Below, in pieces: positions 38,218 to 48,002 of a DNA stretch of 64,000 bases. Within the stretch, counting starts at the first letter, position 1. Every line of letters begins with the position of its first letter. Source of the stretch: Paucibacter sp. Y2R2-4 (lineage in GTDB: Bacteria; Pseudomonadota; Gammaproteobacteria; Burkholderiales; Burkholderiaceae_C); contig NZ_JAJIRO010000005.1 of assembly GCF_025717535.1 (NCBI RefSeq), positions 434,001 to 498,000 of the forward strand. The letters run 5' to 3'. A program made the translations under genes and the position numbers. The notes under the pieces were generated by a model that was not told the DNA's origin, did not search any database, and saw only the letters and a program-made list of their open reading frames with translations.

Positions 38218-38249
38218 CTGTATAAGCATACAGCTGTAAATGCAAACAG
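38218..38249 (-). promoter_or_regulatory. two abutting LexA operators with embedded promoter
   Basis: CTGTATAAGCATACAG (38218-38233) and CTGTAAATGCAAACAG (38234-38249) are both exact CTGT-N8-ACAG, joined without a gap. Read leftward, TTTGCA (38246-38241) and TATACA (38224-38219) form a -35/-10 pair with a 16-base spacer that lies entirely within them, so two LexA dimers would block polymerase completely. The predicted transcript starts near 38212 and leaves a leader of about 43 bases before ATG 38168. rpiA begins 103 bases to the right, without an equally good promoter in that direction. Confidence 0.85.
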
Positions 38250-38352
38250 TATTTTGATGGCTTGCCGCGAGGGGCCAACACTTCTCTCTGGCCGATAATG
38301 GCGGCCGGCCTCGCTAGGCCGCCCCTCATCCCTCAACAGAAGTCCCTTCAGC

Positions 38353-39015
38353 ATGACCCAAGACGAACTCAAGACCCTGGTTGGCCAAGCCGCTTTGCAA
38401 TACGTGAAGCCTGGCAGCATTGTTGGCGTGGGCACCGGCTCGACCGTGGACAAGTTCATTGACGCCTTGGCCGCCAGCGGCATCAAGGTGGCGGGCGCGG
38501 TGTCCAGTTCGGTGCGTTCGACCGAACGCATGAAGGCCTTGGGCATTCCGGTGCTGGACGCGTCTGAGGTCGAAGACCTGGGTGTTTATATCGACGGCGC
38601 CGATGAGATCGACCATGCCGGCCACATGATCAAGGGCGGCGGTGCTGCCTTGACCCGCGAGAAGATCGTGGCCGATCTGGCCGAGCGCTTCATCTGCATC
38701 GCCGACGAGTCCAAGCTGGTGCAGATGCTGGGCAAGTTCCCGTTGCCCGTGGAAGTGATCCCGATGGCTGCCGCTCAAATCGCACGTGCCTTTGCTGCGC
38801 AAGGCGGCGTGGCCACTTTGCGTGCCGGCGTGGTGACCGACAACGGCTGCCAGATTCTCGACGTGACCGGCCTGCAGGTCCGCGACCCGATGGCTTTTGA
38901 GCGCGAAGTCAATCAATGGCCGGGCGTGGTCACGGTGGGCGTGTTTGCCCGCAACCGCGCCCAGGTTTGCCTGCTCGGTACCTCCGAAGGGGTGAAGACG
39001 CTCAAGTTCGTTTGA
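38353..39015 (+). CDS. rpiA: ribose-5-phosphate isomerase A
   Basis: RpiA interconverts ribose 5-phosphate and ribulose 5-phosphate in the pentose phosphate pathway. The 220-residue protein has the substrate loop [15 protein letters not shown] (about 25-39), [17 protein letters not shown], the catalytic region [17 protein letters not shown] with the acidic pair, and TREKI. These are the signature motifs of the A type. It stands alone between the SOS-type locus and the chemoreceptor. The nearby LexA boxes lie to the left but point away from it. Confidence 0.95.
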   Translation: MTQDELKTLVGQAALQYVKPGSIVGVGTGSTVDKFIDALAASGIKVAGAVSSSVRSTERMKALGIPVLDASEVEDLGVYIDGADEIDHAGHMIKGGGAALTREKIVADLAERFICIADESKLVQMLGKFPLPVEVIPMAAAQIARAFAAQGGVATLRAGVVTDNGCQILDVTGLQVRDPMAFEREVNQWPGVVTVGVFARNRAQVCLLGTSEGVKTLKFV

Positions 39016-39028
39016 GCGTTCCCCGCAC

Positions 39029-40585
39029 TCAGCGCTGCAAGCGGAACACGCCGATGGCCTCGGACAGTCGGGACGACTGATCGCGCAGGCTTTCGGCCGC
39101 CGCGGCCGACTCCTCCACCAGGGCGGCGTTTTGCTGGGTCATCTGGTCCAGGTGGGTGACGGCGGCATTGACTTGCTGAATGCCGTCGCTTTGCTCGCGG
39201 GCCGAGGCGCTGATCTCACCAATGATGTCCGAGACCCGCTGCACGCTGGCCACGATCTCACCCATGGTGCTGCCGGCGTCTTGCACCAGACGTGTACCCG
39301 ACTCCACTCGTTCGACGCTGGCGCCGATCAGGCTCTTGATCTCGCGCGCCGCCTCGGCCGAGCGTTGCGCCAACGAGCGCACCTCGGAGGCCACCACCGC
39401 AAAGCCGCGACCTTGTTCACCGGCTCGTGCGGCTTCCACTGCCGCATTCAGCGCCAGGATATTGGTCTGGAAGGCGATGCCGTCAATGGTGCCGATGATG
39501 TCGCCAATGCGGCGCGAACTGGCGCTGATCTCATCCATGGTGCTGACCACCTGGCCCACCACGGCGCCACCGCGCTGTGCCACCTCGGCGGCTGAGCTGG
39601 CCAGTTGATTGGCGGTCATGGCCGAGTCGGAGGTTTGGCGCACGGTGCTGGTCAGTTGCATCATGGAGGCCGCAGCTTGCTGCAGATTGGAGGCGGTTTG
39701 CTCGGTGCGGCCGGACAAGTCATGGTTGCCCACCGCGATTTCGGCGCTGGCGGTGCCGATGCTGTCGGTCGAGCCGCGCACCTGACCGATCAAGTGCAGC
39801 AAGGCGGTTTGCATGGTTTGCAAAGAGTTCAGCAACTGACCGGTTTCGTCGGCGCCGCCTTGAGGGATGGGGTGGCTGAGGTCGAAGTGCGCGATGGCAT
39901 CGGCCACGCCAACCGCTTGGCGCAGCGGGGCGGTGATGGAGCGGGTCAGCCAAAAGGCGGCAGCCACGCCCAGCGCAATCGCGCTCAACTCGAACAAGAT
40001 CAGCCCGGTTTGAGCCGCCTGATTGCTGGCTTCCACGCGCTTGACTGACACATCCAGCTCTTCGCGTTGCTGTTTGACGATGTTCTGAATGGCGTTTTGA
40101 AAGCTGCTGGCCGCGGGCTGGAAGTCTTGCTCAAACAGGCTGCGAGCCCGTTCGGCATCGCCGGATTTCTTGGCGGCCGTGACTGCATCTCGGGCGGCCA
40201 GATAACGCTTGCGAGCAGCGGACAGGGCTTCGAAGCCTTCGCGCTCTTCTTTGTCGACCAGCAAATGTTCCAGGGTCTTTTGCAGCTCACCGGAGGCCTT
40301 GGTGGACTCGGCCGCGCTGGCGGCAAAGAACTCGGCCAGGCTGGGGTCGGTGCTGACGGCGATGGCGGTCGTGCGGTTCACGCCATTGGTGATGTTGCGG
40401 TACCAGTCCGAAGCGGCACGCTCCGTCACCAAGGTGTGCTCATACATTTGGCGGGTCTCTTGCGCCACGCCACGCAAACACCACAGGCCGTAGCCCGCGC
40501 CAACAAAAGAGATCAGCAGCACCAGGCCGAGCACCAAAGACAAACGTTGGCCAATGCTGCGGCCGGAGAAGGATGAAAACAACAT
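39029..40585 (-). CDS. methyl-accepting chemotaxis protein
   Basis: The 518-residue chemoreceptor has membrane helices at about 13-36 and 190-213, with a four-helix-bundle ligand domain between them (about 38-188). A HAMP domain (about 214-267) and a methyl-accepting domain follow. The signalling hairpin tip is [31 protein letters not shown], given here in part. No C-terminal CheR/CheB pentapeptide is present. The bound ligand is unknown. The 179 bases between its start and mnmC hold no gene that I can see. Confidence 0.92.
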   Translation of the reverse strand: MLFSSFSGRSIGQRLSLVLGLVLLISFVGAGYGLWCLRGVAQETRQMYEHTLVTERAASDWYRNITNGVNRTTAIAVSTDPSLAEFFAASAAESTKASGELQKTLEHLLVDKEEREGFEALSAARKRYLAARDAVTAAKKSGDAERARSLFEQDFQPAASSFQNAIQNIVKQQREELDVSVKRVEASNQAAQTGLILFELSAIALGVAAAFWLTRSITAPLRQAVGVADAIAHFDLSHPIPQGGADETGQLLNSLQTMQTALLHLIGQVRGSTDSIGTASAEIAVGNHDLSGRTEQTASNLQQAAASMMQLTSTVRQTSDSAMTANQLASSAAEVAQRGGAVVGQVVSTMDEISASSRRIGDIIGTIDGIAFQTNILALNAAVEAARAGEQGRGFAVVASEVRSLAQRSAEAAREIKSLIGASVERVESGTRLVQDAGSTMGEIVASVQRVSDIIGEISASAREQSDGIQQVNAAVTHLDQMTQQNAALVEESAAAAESLRDQSSRLSEAIGVFRLQR

Positions 40586-40764
40586 GCAGACGAACCTTTC
40601 AGGGGAGGGAAGTCGCTCAAGCCCAGCTTGAAGCGAGGGGTCCCGTTTGGCTTGTCGGCATGAAGGGCTCGTACTTCAGCGCTGCTGTGCGCACTGCAAG
40701 CCCGGCGTGTGGGTGGTGCGCTCTGCGCCCGCAAGACAAGTCCGCTACCTGAGGAATTTCGCTT

Positions 40765-42711
40765 CTAAGCCTGTGGTTGCGCAAGTCCTTGGCGATAGGC
40801 ACGCACAGCAAAGCGGGCTGGATCGATGGCATCCAGCAAGCTCGCTTCCAAAGGAATCGGCGCGCCGCTAACCTGGGCTGCGAGCACTTGCGCGCACAAG
40901 CTCGCCCAGCCGATGCCGCGTGAACCCATGGCCATGCACAGGGCCAAACCGGCTTGTCGTGGCAGAAAGCGGGGCTGGTCTCGCCGACCCTCAGATCTGG
41001 CCATGGGCAAGCCGCCGACCAAGGGCAGGCGGTCCGGCGTGGCCAGACGCCAGCCGACGCGTCCGAGGGGCGGCGCAAGTGAAGGATCGAAAGCTGGTCT
41101 GAGATCCTCCAGATGGGCAAGCTCCGCCCATTGCGCCAGATTGGCGGCATGGTCGCTGGCGCGCAGCGTCGGGTCTGTGTCGCCGACTTGGTTGGTGGCG
41201 CCGCACCACAGACCTTGGCCCTGATCGGCAATCGCATAGCCCAGCCCCGCCACGGGCAGACGCGGTCGCGCGGAGCTTGCGGCCAGATGGCTGATTTGCC
41301 CGCGCTGCTGCAGCAGCAAGCCAGCCAAATCGGGGGCCAGGTCTTGCAGCAAGACCTGTGCTTCATGCCCGCCGGCCAAGACCACCAAGGGGGCTTGCGC
41401 CAACACTTGGCCGTCGGCGCCGAGGGCTTGCCATTGCCCATCAAGCCAATGCAGGCGCTCTACACCCACGGAGTACATCGTCTCGGCCTTTGACTTGCGC
41501 AAAAGTGCCGCCACAAAGCCCGCCGGCGGCAAGGCGCCCCCGCCGGGGTAGAACCAGGCGGGGTATTGCAGATCCAGGCCGCTGAGTTCGCGGGCCTGGG
41601 CCTGACTCATGGCTTGCACATAGTCTCTCGGCAGGCCCAGTCGGCTGAGCTGGGCTTGCATGCCGCCCAGGTCCAGCCTGGTTTCCAGGCGCAGCAGGCC
41701 TTGCTGCAGCCAAGGCAACTCGGGCCCGAGCGCTTTCAACAAGCGCTCGGTGGCCAGGGCCGCCGCTCGGTTGAAGCGGGCATGCACGCCGTCATCGGGG
41801 TTGAGCGTGCCGTGGAACAAGCCGCCGGGGTTGCCCGAGCTGGCCTGCGCCGGCCCGCTGCGACGGTCGATCACGGTGCTGTGAATGCCTTGCTCGGCCA
41901 GGGCCCAGGCGCAGGCCGTACCGGCCAAACCGGCGCCGATGATCAAGGCTTTTTGGGTGCCGGGCGGCGCCAGTGCCAGTCGCCCGGCCGGTTTTTCCAG
42001 TACATGGCGTGGTGCATAACGGGCCACGCACATGCCGCCCTTGTTGGCGAAACCACGGTGTCGCTCCACATGAAAGCCGGCCGCTTGCAGTCCTTCTCTC
42101 ACATGGGGGGCCACGCTCCAAGAGCCGGCCGTGGCATCGGGCGCGGCCAGTCGGCTCAGGGCTTTGAGCAGATAGCTGTCCCACATCTCCGGGTTTTGCC
42201 GCGGGTTGAAACCGTCGAGATAAAAGGCATCGACCTCGGCCACCAATTCGCGCAGCCAGTGGCGCGCATCCCCCAGGCAGAGCAGCAGCTGCACTCGGCT
42301 GTCGGCAAAGCTCAGGCGATGCAGATTGGCGGTGAGCGGCGGCCAGGCTTCCAGCAATTGAGGGGCCAGATCAGGCAAGGGCGAGTTTTGATGGGCTCGG
42401 GCCAGATCCTCGCGACGCAGCGGGTGCTTTTCGATGCTGATGAACACCAGTTGTTCACATCGATCGGGGTCATTCGCCCAGGCATCCCAAGTGGCCAGGA
42501 AGTTATTGCCGAGGCCAAAGCCGGTTTCCAAGATCACAAAGCGCGGCCGCGCCGCCCAGCGGCCGGGCAGTTGATTGGCACCTAAAAAGACGTGGCGGGC
42601 TTGCGCCAGCGCGCCTGCGCGGCTGTGATACACGTCTTCAAAGGCCGGTGCGCTGGGGGCAGCAGGGTCGCTGAAATCGACGACGGCGGGTGTGATGCTG
42701 GGATTTTTCAT
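40765..42711 (-). CDS. mnmC: bifunctional tRNA 5-methylaminomethyl-2-thiouridine modification enzyme
   Basis: MnmC completes the mnm5s2U34 base of several tRNAs. The 648-residue protein joins an N-terminal SAM-dependent methyltransferase (about 1-240), opening with ETGFGLGNNFLATWDAW and DAFYLDGFNPRQNPEMW, to a C-terminal FAD-dependent oxidoreductase (about 255-640) with ALIIGAGLAGTACAWALAEQ and GNPGGLFHG. Length and domain order match E. coli MnmC. The stop lies seven bases from the start of the DUF4010 gene's end on the same strand, so they may overlap in transcription. Confidence 0.93.
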   Translation of the reverse strand: MKNPSITPAVVDFSDPAAPSAPAFEDVYHSRAGALAQARHVFLGANQLPGRWAARPRFVILETGFGLGNNFLATWDAWANDPDRCEQLVFISIEKHPLRREDLARAHQNSPLPDLAPQLLEAWPPLTANLHRLSFADSRVQLLLCLGDARHWLRELVAEVDAFYLDGFNPRQNPEMWDSYLLKALSRLAAPDATAGSWSVAPHVREGLQAAGFHVERHRGFANKGGMCVARYAPRHVLEKPAGRLALAPPGTQKALIIGAGLAGTACAWALAEQGIHSTVIDRRSGPAQASSGNPGGLFHGTLNPDDGVHARFNRAAALATERLLKALGPELPWLQQGLLRLETRLDLGGMQAQLSRLGLPRDYVQAMSQAQARELSGLDLQYPAWFYPGGGALPPAGFVAALLRKSKAETMYSVGVERLHWLDGQWQALGADGQVLAQAPLVVLAGGHEAQVLLQDLAPDLAGLLLQQRGQISHLAASSARPRLPVAGLGYAIADQGQGLWCGATNQVGDTDPTLRASDHAANLAQWAELAHLEDLRPAFDPSLAPPLGRVGWRLATPDRLPLVGGLPMARSEGRRDQPRFLPRQAGLALCMAMGSRGIGWASLCAQVLAAQVSGAPIPLEASLLDAIDPARFAVRAYRQGLAQPQA

Positions 42712-42717
42712 GCAGGC

Positions 42718-44049
42718 TCAAGCGAGGGCCGGCAGTATGAACCACAGCATGCCGCTCGCGAGGGCCAGCGATGAAAAAAGTACGCCAGCGACCATGGCCG
42801 CAAATTGACGCCCCCCGCTGAGCCAGGCGGTGATGCTGCGGGTGACGCTGTTGCTGGCAATGGCGGCCAGCACGCCACGGCACATCAGCTCGGCATCAAT
42901 CTGCCCGGCATGGGCCAGGCCGGCCAGCGAAGCCACCGGCGAATGGGCATCGGCAAGGCCTGCCAAGGCCACGGCAGCGAACAGGCCTGAGCTGCCAAAC
43001 CGACGCTCCGCCCAGCTGACCAGCACCGCCACCACGCTGAGCAAGAGGGCGATGAAGGCTGCCTCTTTCAGCCGCAAGGGGCCGCCCGTTTGGGGTCTGG
43101 TTTTTTGCTCGTGTGGAACTTTCGGCGATGCTTGTACATGGGCGGCGAGGGCCGCTTGATGGGCGCGCACGGCCAAAGCCACGCCGGTGCCGCCGGCCAC
43201 TACCATGCCGACCGCAGCCAGCGGCAAAAAGCGCAGGGCCGCTTCGGGTGCCAAGGCCAGCAGCATCAAAGACGCTTGTAGCCACGTGGCCGCCGTGGAC
43301 ATGACCGCCCCCGAGGTACAGGCCAGCAGCAGGGCGGGCTCGGCCTTGGCTCTTTGGCCCATGGTGGCGATGGTGGCGGTGCTGGACACCAGCCCCGACA
43401 TCAAGCCGGACAGCGCCAAGCCCGTCTGGGCGCCGAGCAGACGCAGCGCCACATAACCAAAAGCCTGCAGACCCAGCAACAGCAAGAGCAAGCCCATCAA
43501 GGAATGGGCCTTCATGCCCGCCAGCCAAGGCAGTGGCTCGGTGGGCATGATGGGCAACACCACCAAGGCCAGGGCGGCCAAGAGCAAACCGTCGTGCAGC
43601 TCTCGCTCTTTCAACCAGCGGGTGGCAAAGCGGTGCAGACCGGTGCGGGCACTCAGCAAGGCGGTCAGGGTGACGGCGGCCGGCGCCCCCAACATCGGCG
43701 CTTGTACGCACAAGACGCCGATCAAATAAGTGGCCAGCAAGGCCATCTCGGTGGTCAGGCCGGGGTCATGTTCGCTGCTGCGGAAGTAGGCCATGGCCGC
43801 CAGCACCGTGATGGCCAGCGCGCCTACGGCCACAAGACCTGTGACGTCCAAGCCATAGGCCAAGGCGCCGGCCAAAGCGGCAATGGTGAAAGTGCGCAAG
43901 CCCGCCGGTTCAGTTTGGCGGCCACCGTCGTGGCCGCGTCCTTTGTGGCGTTCGCGCTCCAGTCCGATCAATAGGCCGCTGCCGAGGGCGGCCAGCAGTC
44001 CCATCGCCAGTTCGGCGTAGCTGCCAAAGGCTTGTTCCAGCAAGTTCAC
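42718..44049 (-). CDS. MgtC/DUF4010 membrane protein
   Basis: The 443-residue inner-membrane protein begins with an MgtC-like segment (SGLLIGLERERHKGRG, then AGLRTFTIAALAGALA), followed by many helices that make up the DUF4010 region (about 180-390). MgtC proteins act in adaptation to low magnesium and regulation of the ATP synthase in pathogens, but this longer architecture has no assigned role. I use the GTG at 44049, which begins VNLLEQAFGSYAELAMG; the upstream part of the open frame overlaps the next gene. It diverges in function from neighbours, and no Mg-related genes are nearby. Confidence 0.8.
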   Translation of the reverse strand: MNLLEQAFGSYAELAMGLLAALGSGLLIGLERERHKGRGHDGGRQTEPAGLRTFTIAALAGALAYGLDVTGLVAVGALAITVLAAMAYFRSSEHDPGLTTEMALLATYLIGVLCVQAPMLGAPAAVTLTALLSARTGLHRFATRWLKERELHDGLLLAALALVVLPIMPTEPLPWLAGMKAHSLMGLLLLLLGLQAFGYVALRLLGAQTGLALSGLMSGLVSSTATIATMGQRAKAEPALLLACTSGAVMSTAATWLQASLMLLALAPEAALRFLPLAAVGMVVAGGTGVALAVRAHQAALAAHVQASPKVPHEQKTRPQTGGPLRLKEAAFIALLLSVVAVLVSWAERRFGSSGLFAAVALAGLADAHSPVASLAGLAHAGQIDAELMCRGVLAAIASNSVTRSITAWLSGGRQFAAMVAGVLFSSLALASGMLWFILPALA

Positions 44050-44098
44050 GAGGCGAGAGTTTTTCCGGCTTGGGACGCGCAGCCGCGCAAGCAAGTCT

Positions 44099-44788
44099 TC
44101 ATTCGAGGGCCCCCAGGGTTTGCAATTGCTGTGATTCAAGCACTTGAACCGCCGGGCCGGCTTGACGCAAGGCAAGGCAGAGTGCGCGAGCGACCACGGC
44201 GGCGTCGATAGGGCGCCAACGCAAGGGGATCAAGGGCTGCAGCGGTCGCGTCAGCGTCAAGGCCCAGCGTTCACCGGGTCGATCGGGCTGGCCGAGTGCG
44301 GCACGTGCGCCGCGCGCCCCTCGCAGCAGCGAGGGGCGCGCAATTACCAAACGGTCAAATTGCAGGGCCACTAAAGCCTGCTCCATCTCCCCTTTGACCT
44401 GGTTGTAGAAGACCTTGGAGTTGGCGTCGGCACCGAGGGCGGAAACCACGGCGCAACGGCTGGCGCCGGCCCGTTTGGCGGCTTGCGCAACGTGCAACAC
44501 CGCCTCGAAATCAACCGCTCGAAAGGCCTCGGCCGAACCCGCCTGAGCCATGGTGCTGCCTAGACTGATCAGCACGGCCTGCGGAGGCGGCAGCGGGGCG
44601 CCGCCCAGGTCCTCGCGAGAAAAATCCACCAGATGCGGGTGGACGCGCGGACTGGCCGGCAGATCGGTGGCCGGGCGTCGCAAGAGCAGTTCCAGTTGAA
44701 GCGCTTGAGGCAGCAAGCCCTCCAGCAGGGCCCTTCCGATCAATCCTGTCGCGCCGGCCAGCCACAAGGTTTGCGGCATGTGGCTCAT
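44099..44788 (-). CDS. NAD(P)-binding SDR-like protein
   Basis: The 229-residue protein is an atypical short-chain dehydrogenase with the glycine-rich start LWLAGATGLIGRALLEGLL (8-26) and later AVVSALGADANSKVFYNQVKGEMEQAL, whose Tyr-x-x-x-Lys (Y-N-Q-V-K) fits an SDR active site. Similar proteins (YbjT/oxidoreductase HTATIP2-like family) act as NAD(P)H sensors or oxidoreductases; the substrate is unknown. The start overlaps the beta-helix gene stop by four bases, so the two are translated together. Confidence 0.82.
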   Translation of the reverse strand: MSHMPQTLWLAGATGLIGRALLEGLLPQALQLELLLRRPATDLPASPRVHPHLVDFSREDLGGAPLPPPQAVLISLGSTMAQAGSAEAFRAVDFEAVLHVAQAAKRAGASRCAVVSALGADANSKVFYNQVKGEMEQALVALQFDRLVIARPSLLRGARGARAALGQPDRPGERWALTLTRPLQPLIPLRWRPIDAAVVARALCLALRQAGPAVQVLESQQLQTLGALE

Positions 44789-46299
44789 GGTTGGACCGAC
44801 TTGGCATCCAGCACGCGGGGCAAACAGGCCGACTTCAGCTCGGCCAAAGCGCCGACCTGGGTGGCGTTGTTGCGCTGGGTGCCGCAGAAGTCATCTTTCA
44901 CCAAGGGGTGGGAGGGCACCGCTTCAACGCTGCGGCGCCAGTTCAGGCGCAAGGCATCGGCGTCTTCCAGCGTGATACCGAGGTCGAGAACCTCATTCAT
45001 GCTCGCCTTGATTTGCGCGCCGTCGCGTTCGCGGATGCGGCCGTCCAACAAATTGCCATAGACCGTGCCATTGGATTTGGCCCCGCGCATGTCGATGCCT
45101 GCGGTGTTGACCAAGGTGTTGTGCGCAATCAGCATGGAGGCCGAACGGTTCACATCAATGCCAAAGTCATTGCAATGGGCCACCACATTGTTGGCCGCCA
45201 CCGCGGCGCGTTGCTCGAATTCACATTGCTGGTCGCGGCAGAAGCGGGGCTCTGAGGCCGAGCCCCCAAAGGAAATGCCGGTGCGAATGCCCGGTTGTGT
45301 GATCTGCTGGGGCGTGCAGATCAGCAGATTGCGCTCGATCCGGGTGCCGTGTCCGGCGCCGCGCACCAGCATCCCGAAGGACGATTGCCCACCGCCTCGT
45401 TTGACGAAATGGCTGATGTGGTTGTCCAGCAGCCGCCATTTGCTGGCGCCAATGATGTTGATTGGGGCGACCACGGCAGCCGTGTCGCGGGCCCGGCTAT
45501 TGCTAAAGGTGTTGAACTGCACCAAGCCCTCATCCGGCCATTCGTCCTCATCGCCATTGACCTGCAAATGGGCGTTGAAGTCTTCCATCAAATTATTGCG
45601 AATCACCGTGCTGCGGGCGCCACCTTGCACCAAGAACGCATGTTTGCAGTCGCTTTGAACCGGGCAGCTGCCGCGCATTTGCAGGTTTTCAAAGACCCAA
45701 AAGCCGTGGCTCACCTTGAATACATCGGCTGTCATCGACTCCAAACGAACTTGGCCGACCTGTCGGGCTTTGACGGAGATGGGTAAGTCTTTCTGGCCAG
45801 TGGCGCCAGTGCTCAAGGTCTCGGTGATGCGATAGCGGCCCGGATTTAGCACAATGGTCTGGCCGGGTTTGGCCGATTGCATAGCCCTTGCTAACTCTGC
45901 TGCCGTACTGACACGCAGCTCCGACCAGCTGCTATCGGCTGGACCTGCCCCCGCTTGGGGCTCTTCGGCCAAGGGCAACCCTTGGGCGTCATAGCGCTGC
46001 TTGGGCAAGGGCTGCGGCTGCTGCCCTTTGGCCAAGCTGGGTAGCTTGAGCTGTGGGGGGCTTCGCTGGGCTTGCGTTTCAGCATAGGCCAAGGCCGGCA
46101 GCAAGAGGGGTTCCAGAATCTGGTGGCCCATCAGCCGAATCCGGGCGTAACGAATCAGCTCACCGGTTGTGCGTTGATTGAAGTCAGTGCCGAGCTTGCT
46201 GGCATCAAACTGTCGCAGCAGCAGGAAAAGGATGCCGATCACCGCGGCAACAGCGGCGAAAAGTAGCCAAAGAAAGAGACGGCGAACAGTAAGACGCAT
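44785..46299 (-). CDS. membrane-anchored parallel beta-helix protein
   Basis: The 504-residue protein has one N-terminal membrane helix (about 7-28, LFLWLLFAAVAAVIGILFLL) and a large domain outside. That domain contains right-handed beta-helix turns, such as GFWVFENLQMRGS, HAFLVQGGARSTVIRNNLME and GTRIERNLLIC, like polysaccharide lyases and chondroitinase-B-type folds. Cys pairs (for example SCPVQSDC and CRDQQC) suggest periplasmic disulfides. No catalytic motif of a known lyase is evident, so an inactive or carbohydrate-binding role is possible. I start at ATG 46299; a TTG at 46398 would add an unlikely extension. Coupled to the NAD(P)-binding protein by overlap. Confidence 0.75.
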   Translation of the reverse strand: MRLTVRRLFLWLLFAAVAAVIGILFLLLRQFDASKLGTDFNQRTTGELIRYARIRLMGHQILEPLLLPALAYAETQAQRSPPQLKLPSLAKGQQPQPLPKQRYDAQGLPLAEEPQAGAGPADSSWSELRVSTAAELARAMQSAKPGQTIVLNPGRYRITETLSTGATGQKDLPISVKARQVGQVRLESMTADVFKVSHGFWVFENLQMRGSCPVQSDCKHAFLVQGGARSTVIRNNLMEDFNAHLQVNGDEDEWPDEGLVQFNTFSNSRARDTAAVVAPINIIGASKWRLLDNHISHFVKRGGGQSSFGMLVRGAGHGTRIERNLLICTPQQITQPGIRTGISFGGSASEPRFCRDQQCEFEQRAAVAANNVVAHCNDFGIDVNRSASMLIAHNTLVNTAGIDMRGAKSNGTVYGNLLDGRIRERDGAQIKASMNEVLDLGITLEDADALRLNWRRSVEAVPSHPLVKDDFCGTQRNNATQVGALAELKSACLPRVLDAKSVQP

Positions 46300-46396
46300 A
46301 TTGAGTTTCTGCAGCAAACCAAGGATCGACAACAGCGGCGCTGGGCTGCGTTGGATCACCGCAGCCTTGGGACGGGCCGAGTATGCGTGCGGAAAC

Positions 46397-46429
46397 AAAA
46401 AAGCCCAACCGGGTTTTGGCTGGGCTTTT
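46397..46429 (-). terminator. intrinsic terminator after rhlE
   Basis: AAAAGCCCAACC and GGCTGGGCTTTT form a 12-base stem with one mismatch around GGGTTTT-like loop bases, followed on the minus strand by T-rich sequence. It lies 83 bases past the rhlE stop and in front of the beta-helix gene. Confidence 0.75.
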
Positions 46430-46511
46430 GATCAAAATATGCGCTGACTGTTGCTGAAACAGCATCCGCACAGATGACGAGTCAGGTCTTTCTGTTCAGT
46501 CGGCGCCTTGA

Positions 46512-48002
46512 TTAACGCTTGGGGCTGGTCAGACGAGCGCCAGGGCTGCGTCCGCCACCACCGCCACCGCCGGCCGGACGGCCACCGCCACCACCGCTAC
46601 TGCCGCCACCCGGACGACCGCCGCCACCCGAACGCTGGCCTTGCGGCGCAGCTTGGCGCGGTGCGCCACCGTCACGCGAACCCTCGCGCGAACCGTGAGG
46701 CGCATGGCCCGAGCCGCCGCGCGGAGCCGAGCGACCACCGCCGCCGCCACCGCCACCACCGCCGCCAGGGCGACCGCCGCGGCCACCGCCACCGGAGCGG
46801 CTGCCGTTGTTGTTCAGAATCATGCGGCCCAGCACGATGGGCTCAGGCTTTTCGCTCGGATCGGGCGCGAAGCCCTGAACGATGTCCTTGGGAATCTCGC
46901 GCTTGATCAGCTTTTCGATCTCGCGCAGGAAACCGTTCTCGTCCACGCAGACCAAGGACACCGCCTCGCCTTGCGCGCCGGCGCGGCCAGTACGGCCGAT
47001 GCGGTGCACATAGTCTTCCGGCACATTCGGCAACTCGAAGTTGACGACGTGGGGCAGTTGGTCGATGTCGATGCCGCGGGCGGCGATGTCGGTCGCCACC
47101 AAGCAGGTCAGATCGCCGCTCTTGAAGTCGGCCAGGGCCTTGGTGCGGGCACCTTGGCTCTTGTTGCCGTGGATGGCCATGGCGCTGATGCCTTGGTCAT
47201 TCAGGTAGTCGGTCAGGCGGTTCGCGCCATGCTTCATGCGGGTGAACACCAGCACTTGGTGCCAGTCGCCGCTCTTGATCAGATGGACCAGCAGTTCCTT
47301 CTTGCGCTCGCGGCCAACCGGGTGGACCTTTTGCGCAATCGACTCATTGGTCTGGTTGCGGCGGGCCACTTCGATCAGGGCGGGCTGGTTCAGCAGGCGG
47401 TCGGCCAGGTTCTTGATGTCATCGCTGAAGGTGGCGCTGAACAAGAGCGACTGCTTCTTGGCCGGCAGCAGGGCCAGCACCTTCTTGATATCGTGCACAA
47501 AGCCCATGTCCAGCATGCGGTCGGCTTCGTCCAGCACCAGCATTTGCACCTGGCTGAGGTCCAGCGTGCCTTGCTGAGCGTGGTCCAGCAGGCGGCCGGG
47601 GGTGGCCACCAGGATGTCGACGCCGTCACGCAGGCGGTTGATTTGCGGCTGCATGCCAACGCCGCCGAACATCACCATGCTCTTCAGGGGCAAGTACTTA
47701 CCGTAGGTCTTGACGCTTTCCTCGACCTGGGCCGCCAGCTCGCGGGTGGGGGTCAACACCAGAGCGCGGATGGCGGGCTTGCCGCGTTTGTTCAGCACCG
47801 GCTGGCCGACGCTCAAACGATGCAGCATGGGCAGGGTGAAACCGGCGGTCTTGCCGGTGCCGGTCTGGGCGCCGGCCAAGAGGTCACCGCCTTGCATGAC
47901 GGCGGGGATGGCCTGCGATTGAATGGGAGTAGGAGTCGTATAGCCGGCGTCGGCGATGGCCTTCAGCAAAGGCTGGGCAAGGCCCAAAGATTCAAAGCTC
48001 AT
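46512..48002 (-). CDS. rhlE: DEAD-box RNA helicase, RhlE type
   Basis: RhlE unwinds RNA in ribosome assembly and RNA decay. The 496-residue protein has the N-terminal Q motif [11 protein letters not shown] and [10 protein letters not shown], Walker [21 protein letters not shown] and the C-terminal helicase motifs ARGIDI and HRIGRTGR. The last 95 residues are an RGG/Gly-rich tail with runs of ten or more Gly, Pro-Arg-Gly and Ser-Arg units, which binds RNA without sequence specificity and may drive condensates. ATG 48002 is chosen; the frame upstream is non-coding leader. That leader contains a terminator-like hairpin. Confidence 0.93.
   Translation of the reverse strand: MSFESLGLAQPLLKAIADAGYTTPTPIQSQAIPAVMQGGDLLAGAQTGTGKTAGFTLPMLHRLSVGQPVLNKRGKPAIRALVLTPTRELAAQVEESVKTYGKYLPLKSMVMFGGVGMQPQINRLRDGVDILVATPGRLLDHAQQGTLDLSQVQMLVLDEADRMLDMGFVHDIKKVLALLPAKKQSLLFSATFSDDIKNLADRLLNQPALIEVARRNQTNESIAQKVHPVGRERKKELLVHLIKSGDWHQVLVFTRMKHGANRLTDYLNDQGISAMAIHGNKSQGARTKALADFKSGDLTCLVATDIAARGIDIDQLPHVVNFELPNVPEDYVHRIGRTGRAGAQGEAVSLVCVDENGFLREIEKLIKREIPKDIVQGFAPDPSEKPEPIVLGRMILNNNGSRSGGGGRGGRPGGGGGGGGGGGRSAPRGGSGHAPHGSREGSRDGGAPRQAAPQGQRSGGGGRPGGGSSGGGGGRPAGGGGGGGRSPGARLTSPKR

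Noticed and set aside
37987-38229. 80-codon alternative frame on the minus strand beneath the LexA boxes
   Set aside because: It starts within the operator, lacks a ribosome site and has no hydrophobic or domain features; the overlapping 92-residue frame has all of these.
38234-38353. LexA control of rpiA
   Set aside because: The boxes lie 103 bases before rpiA, but the best promoter within them points the other way, and rpiA is not a known SOS gene. Divergent control is still possible.
46530-46800. Tandem DNA repeat or CRISPR-like region at the 3' end of rhlE
   Set aside because: The repetitiveness comes from codons of a Gly/Arg-rich protein tail in frame with the helicase; there are no regular spacers.
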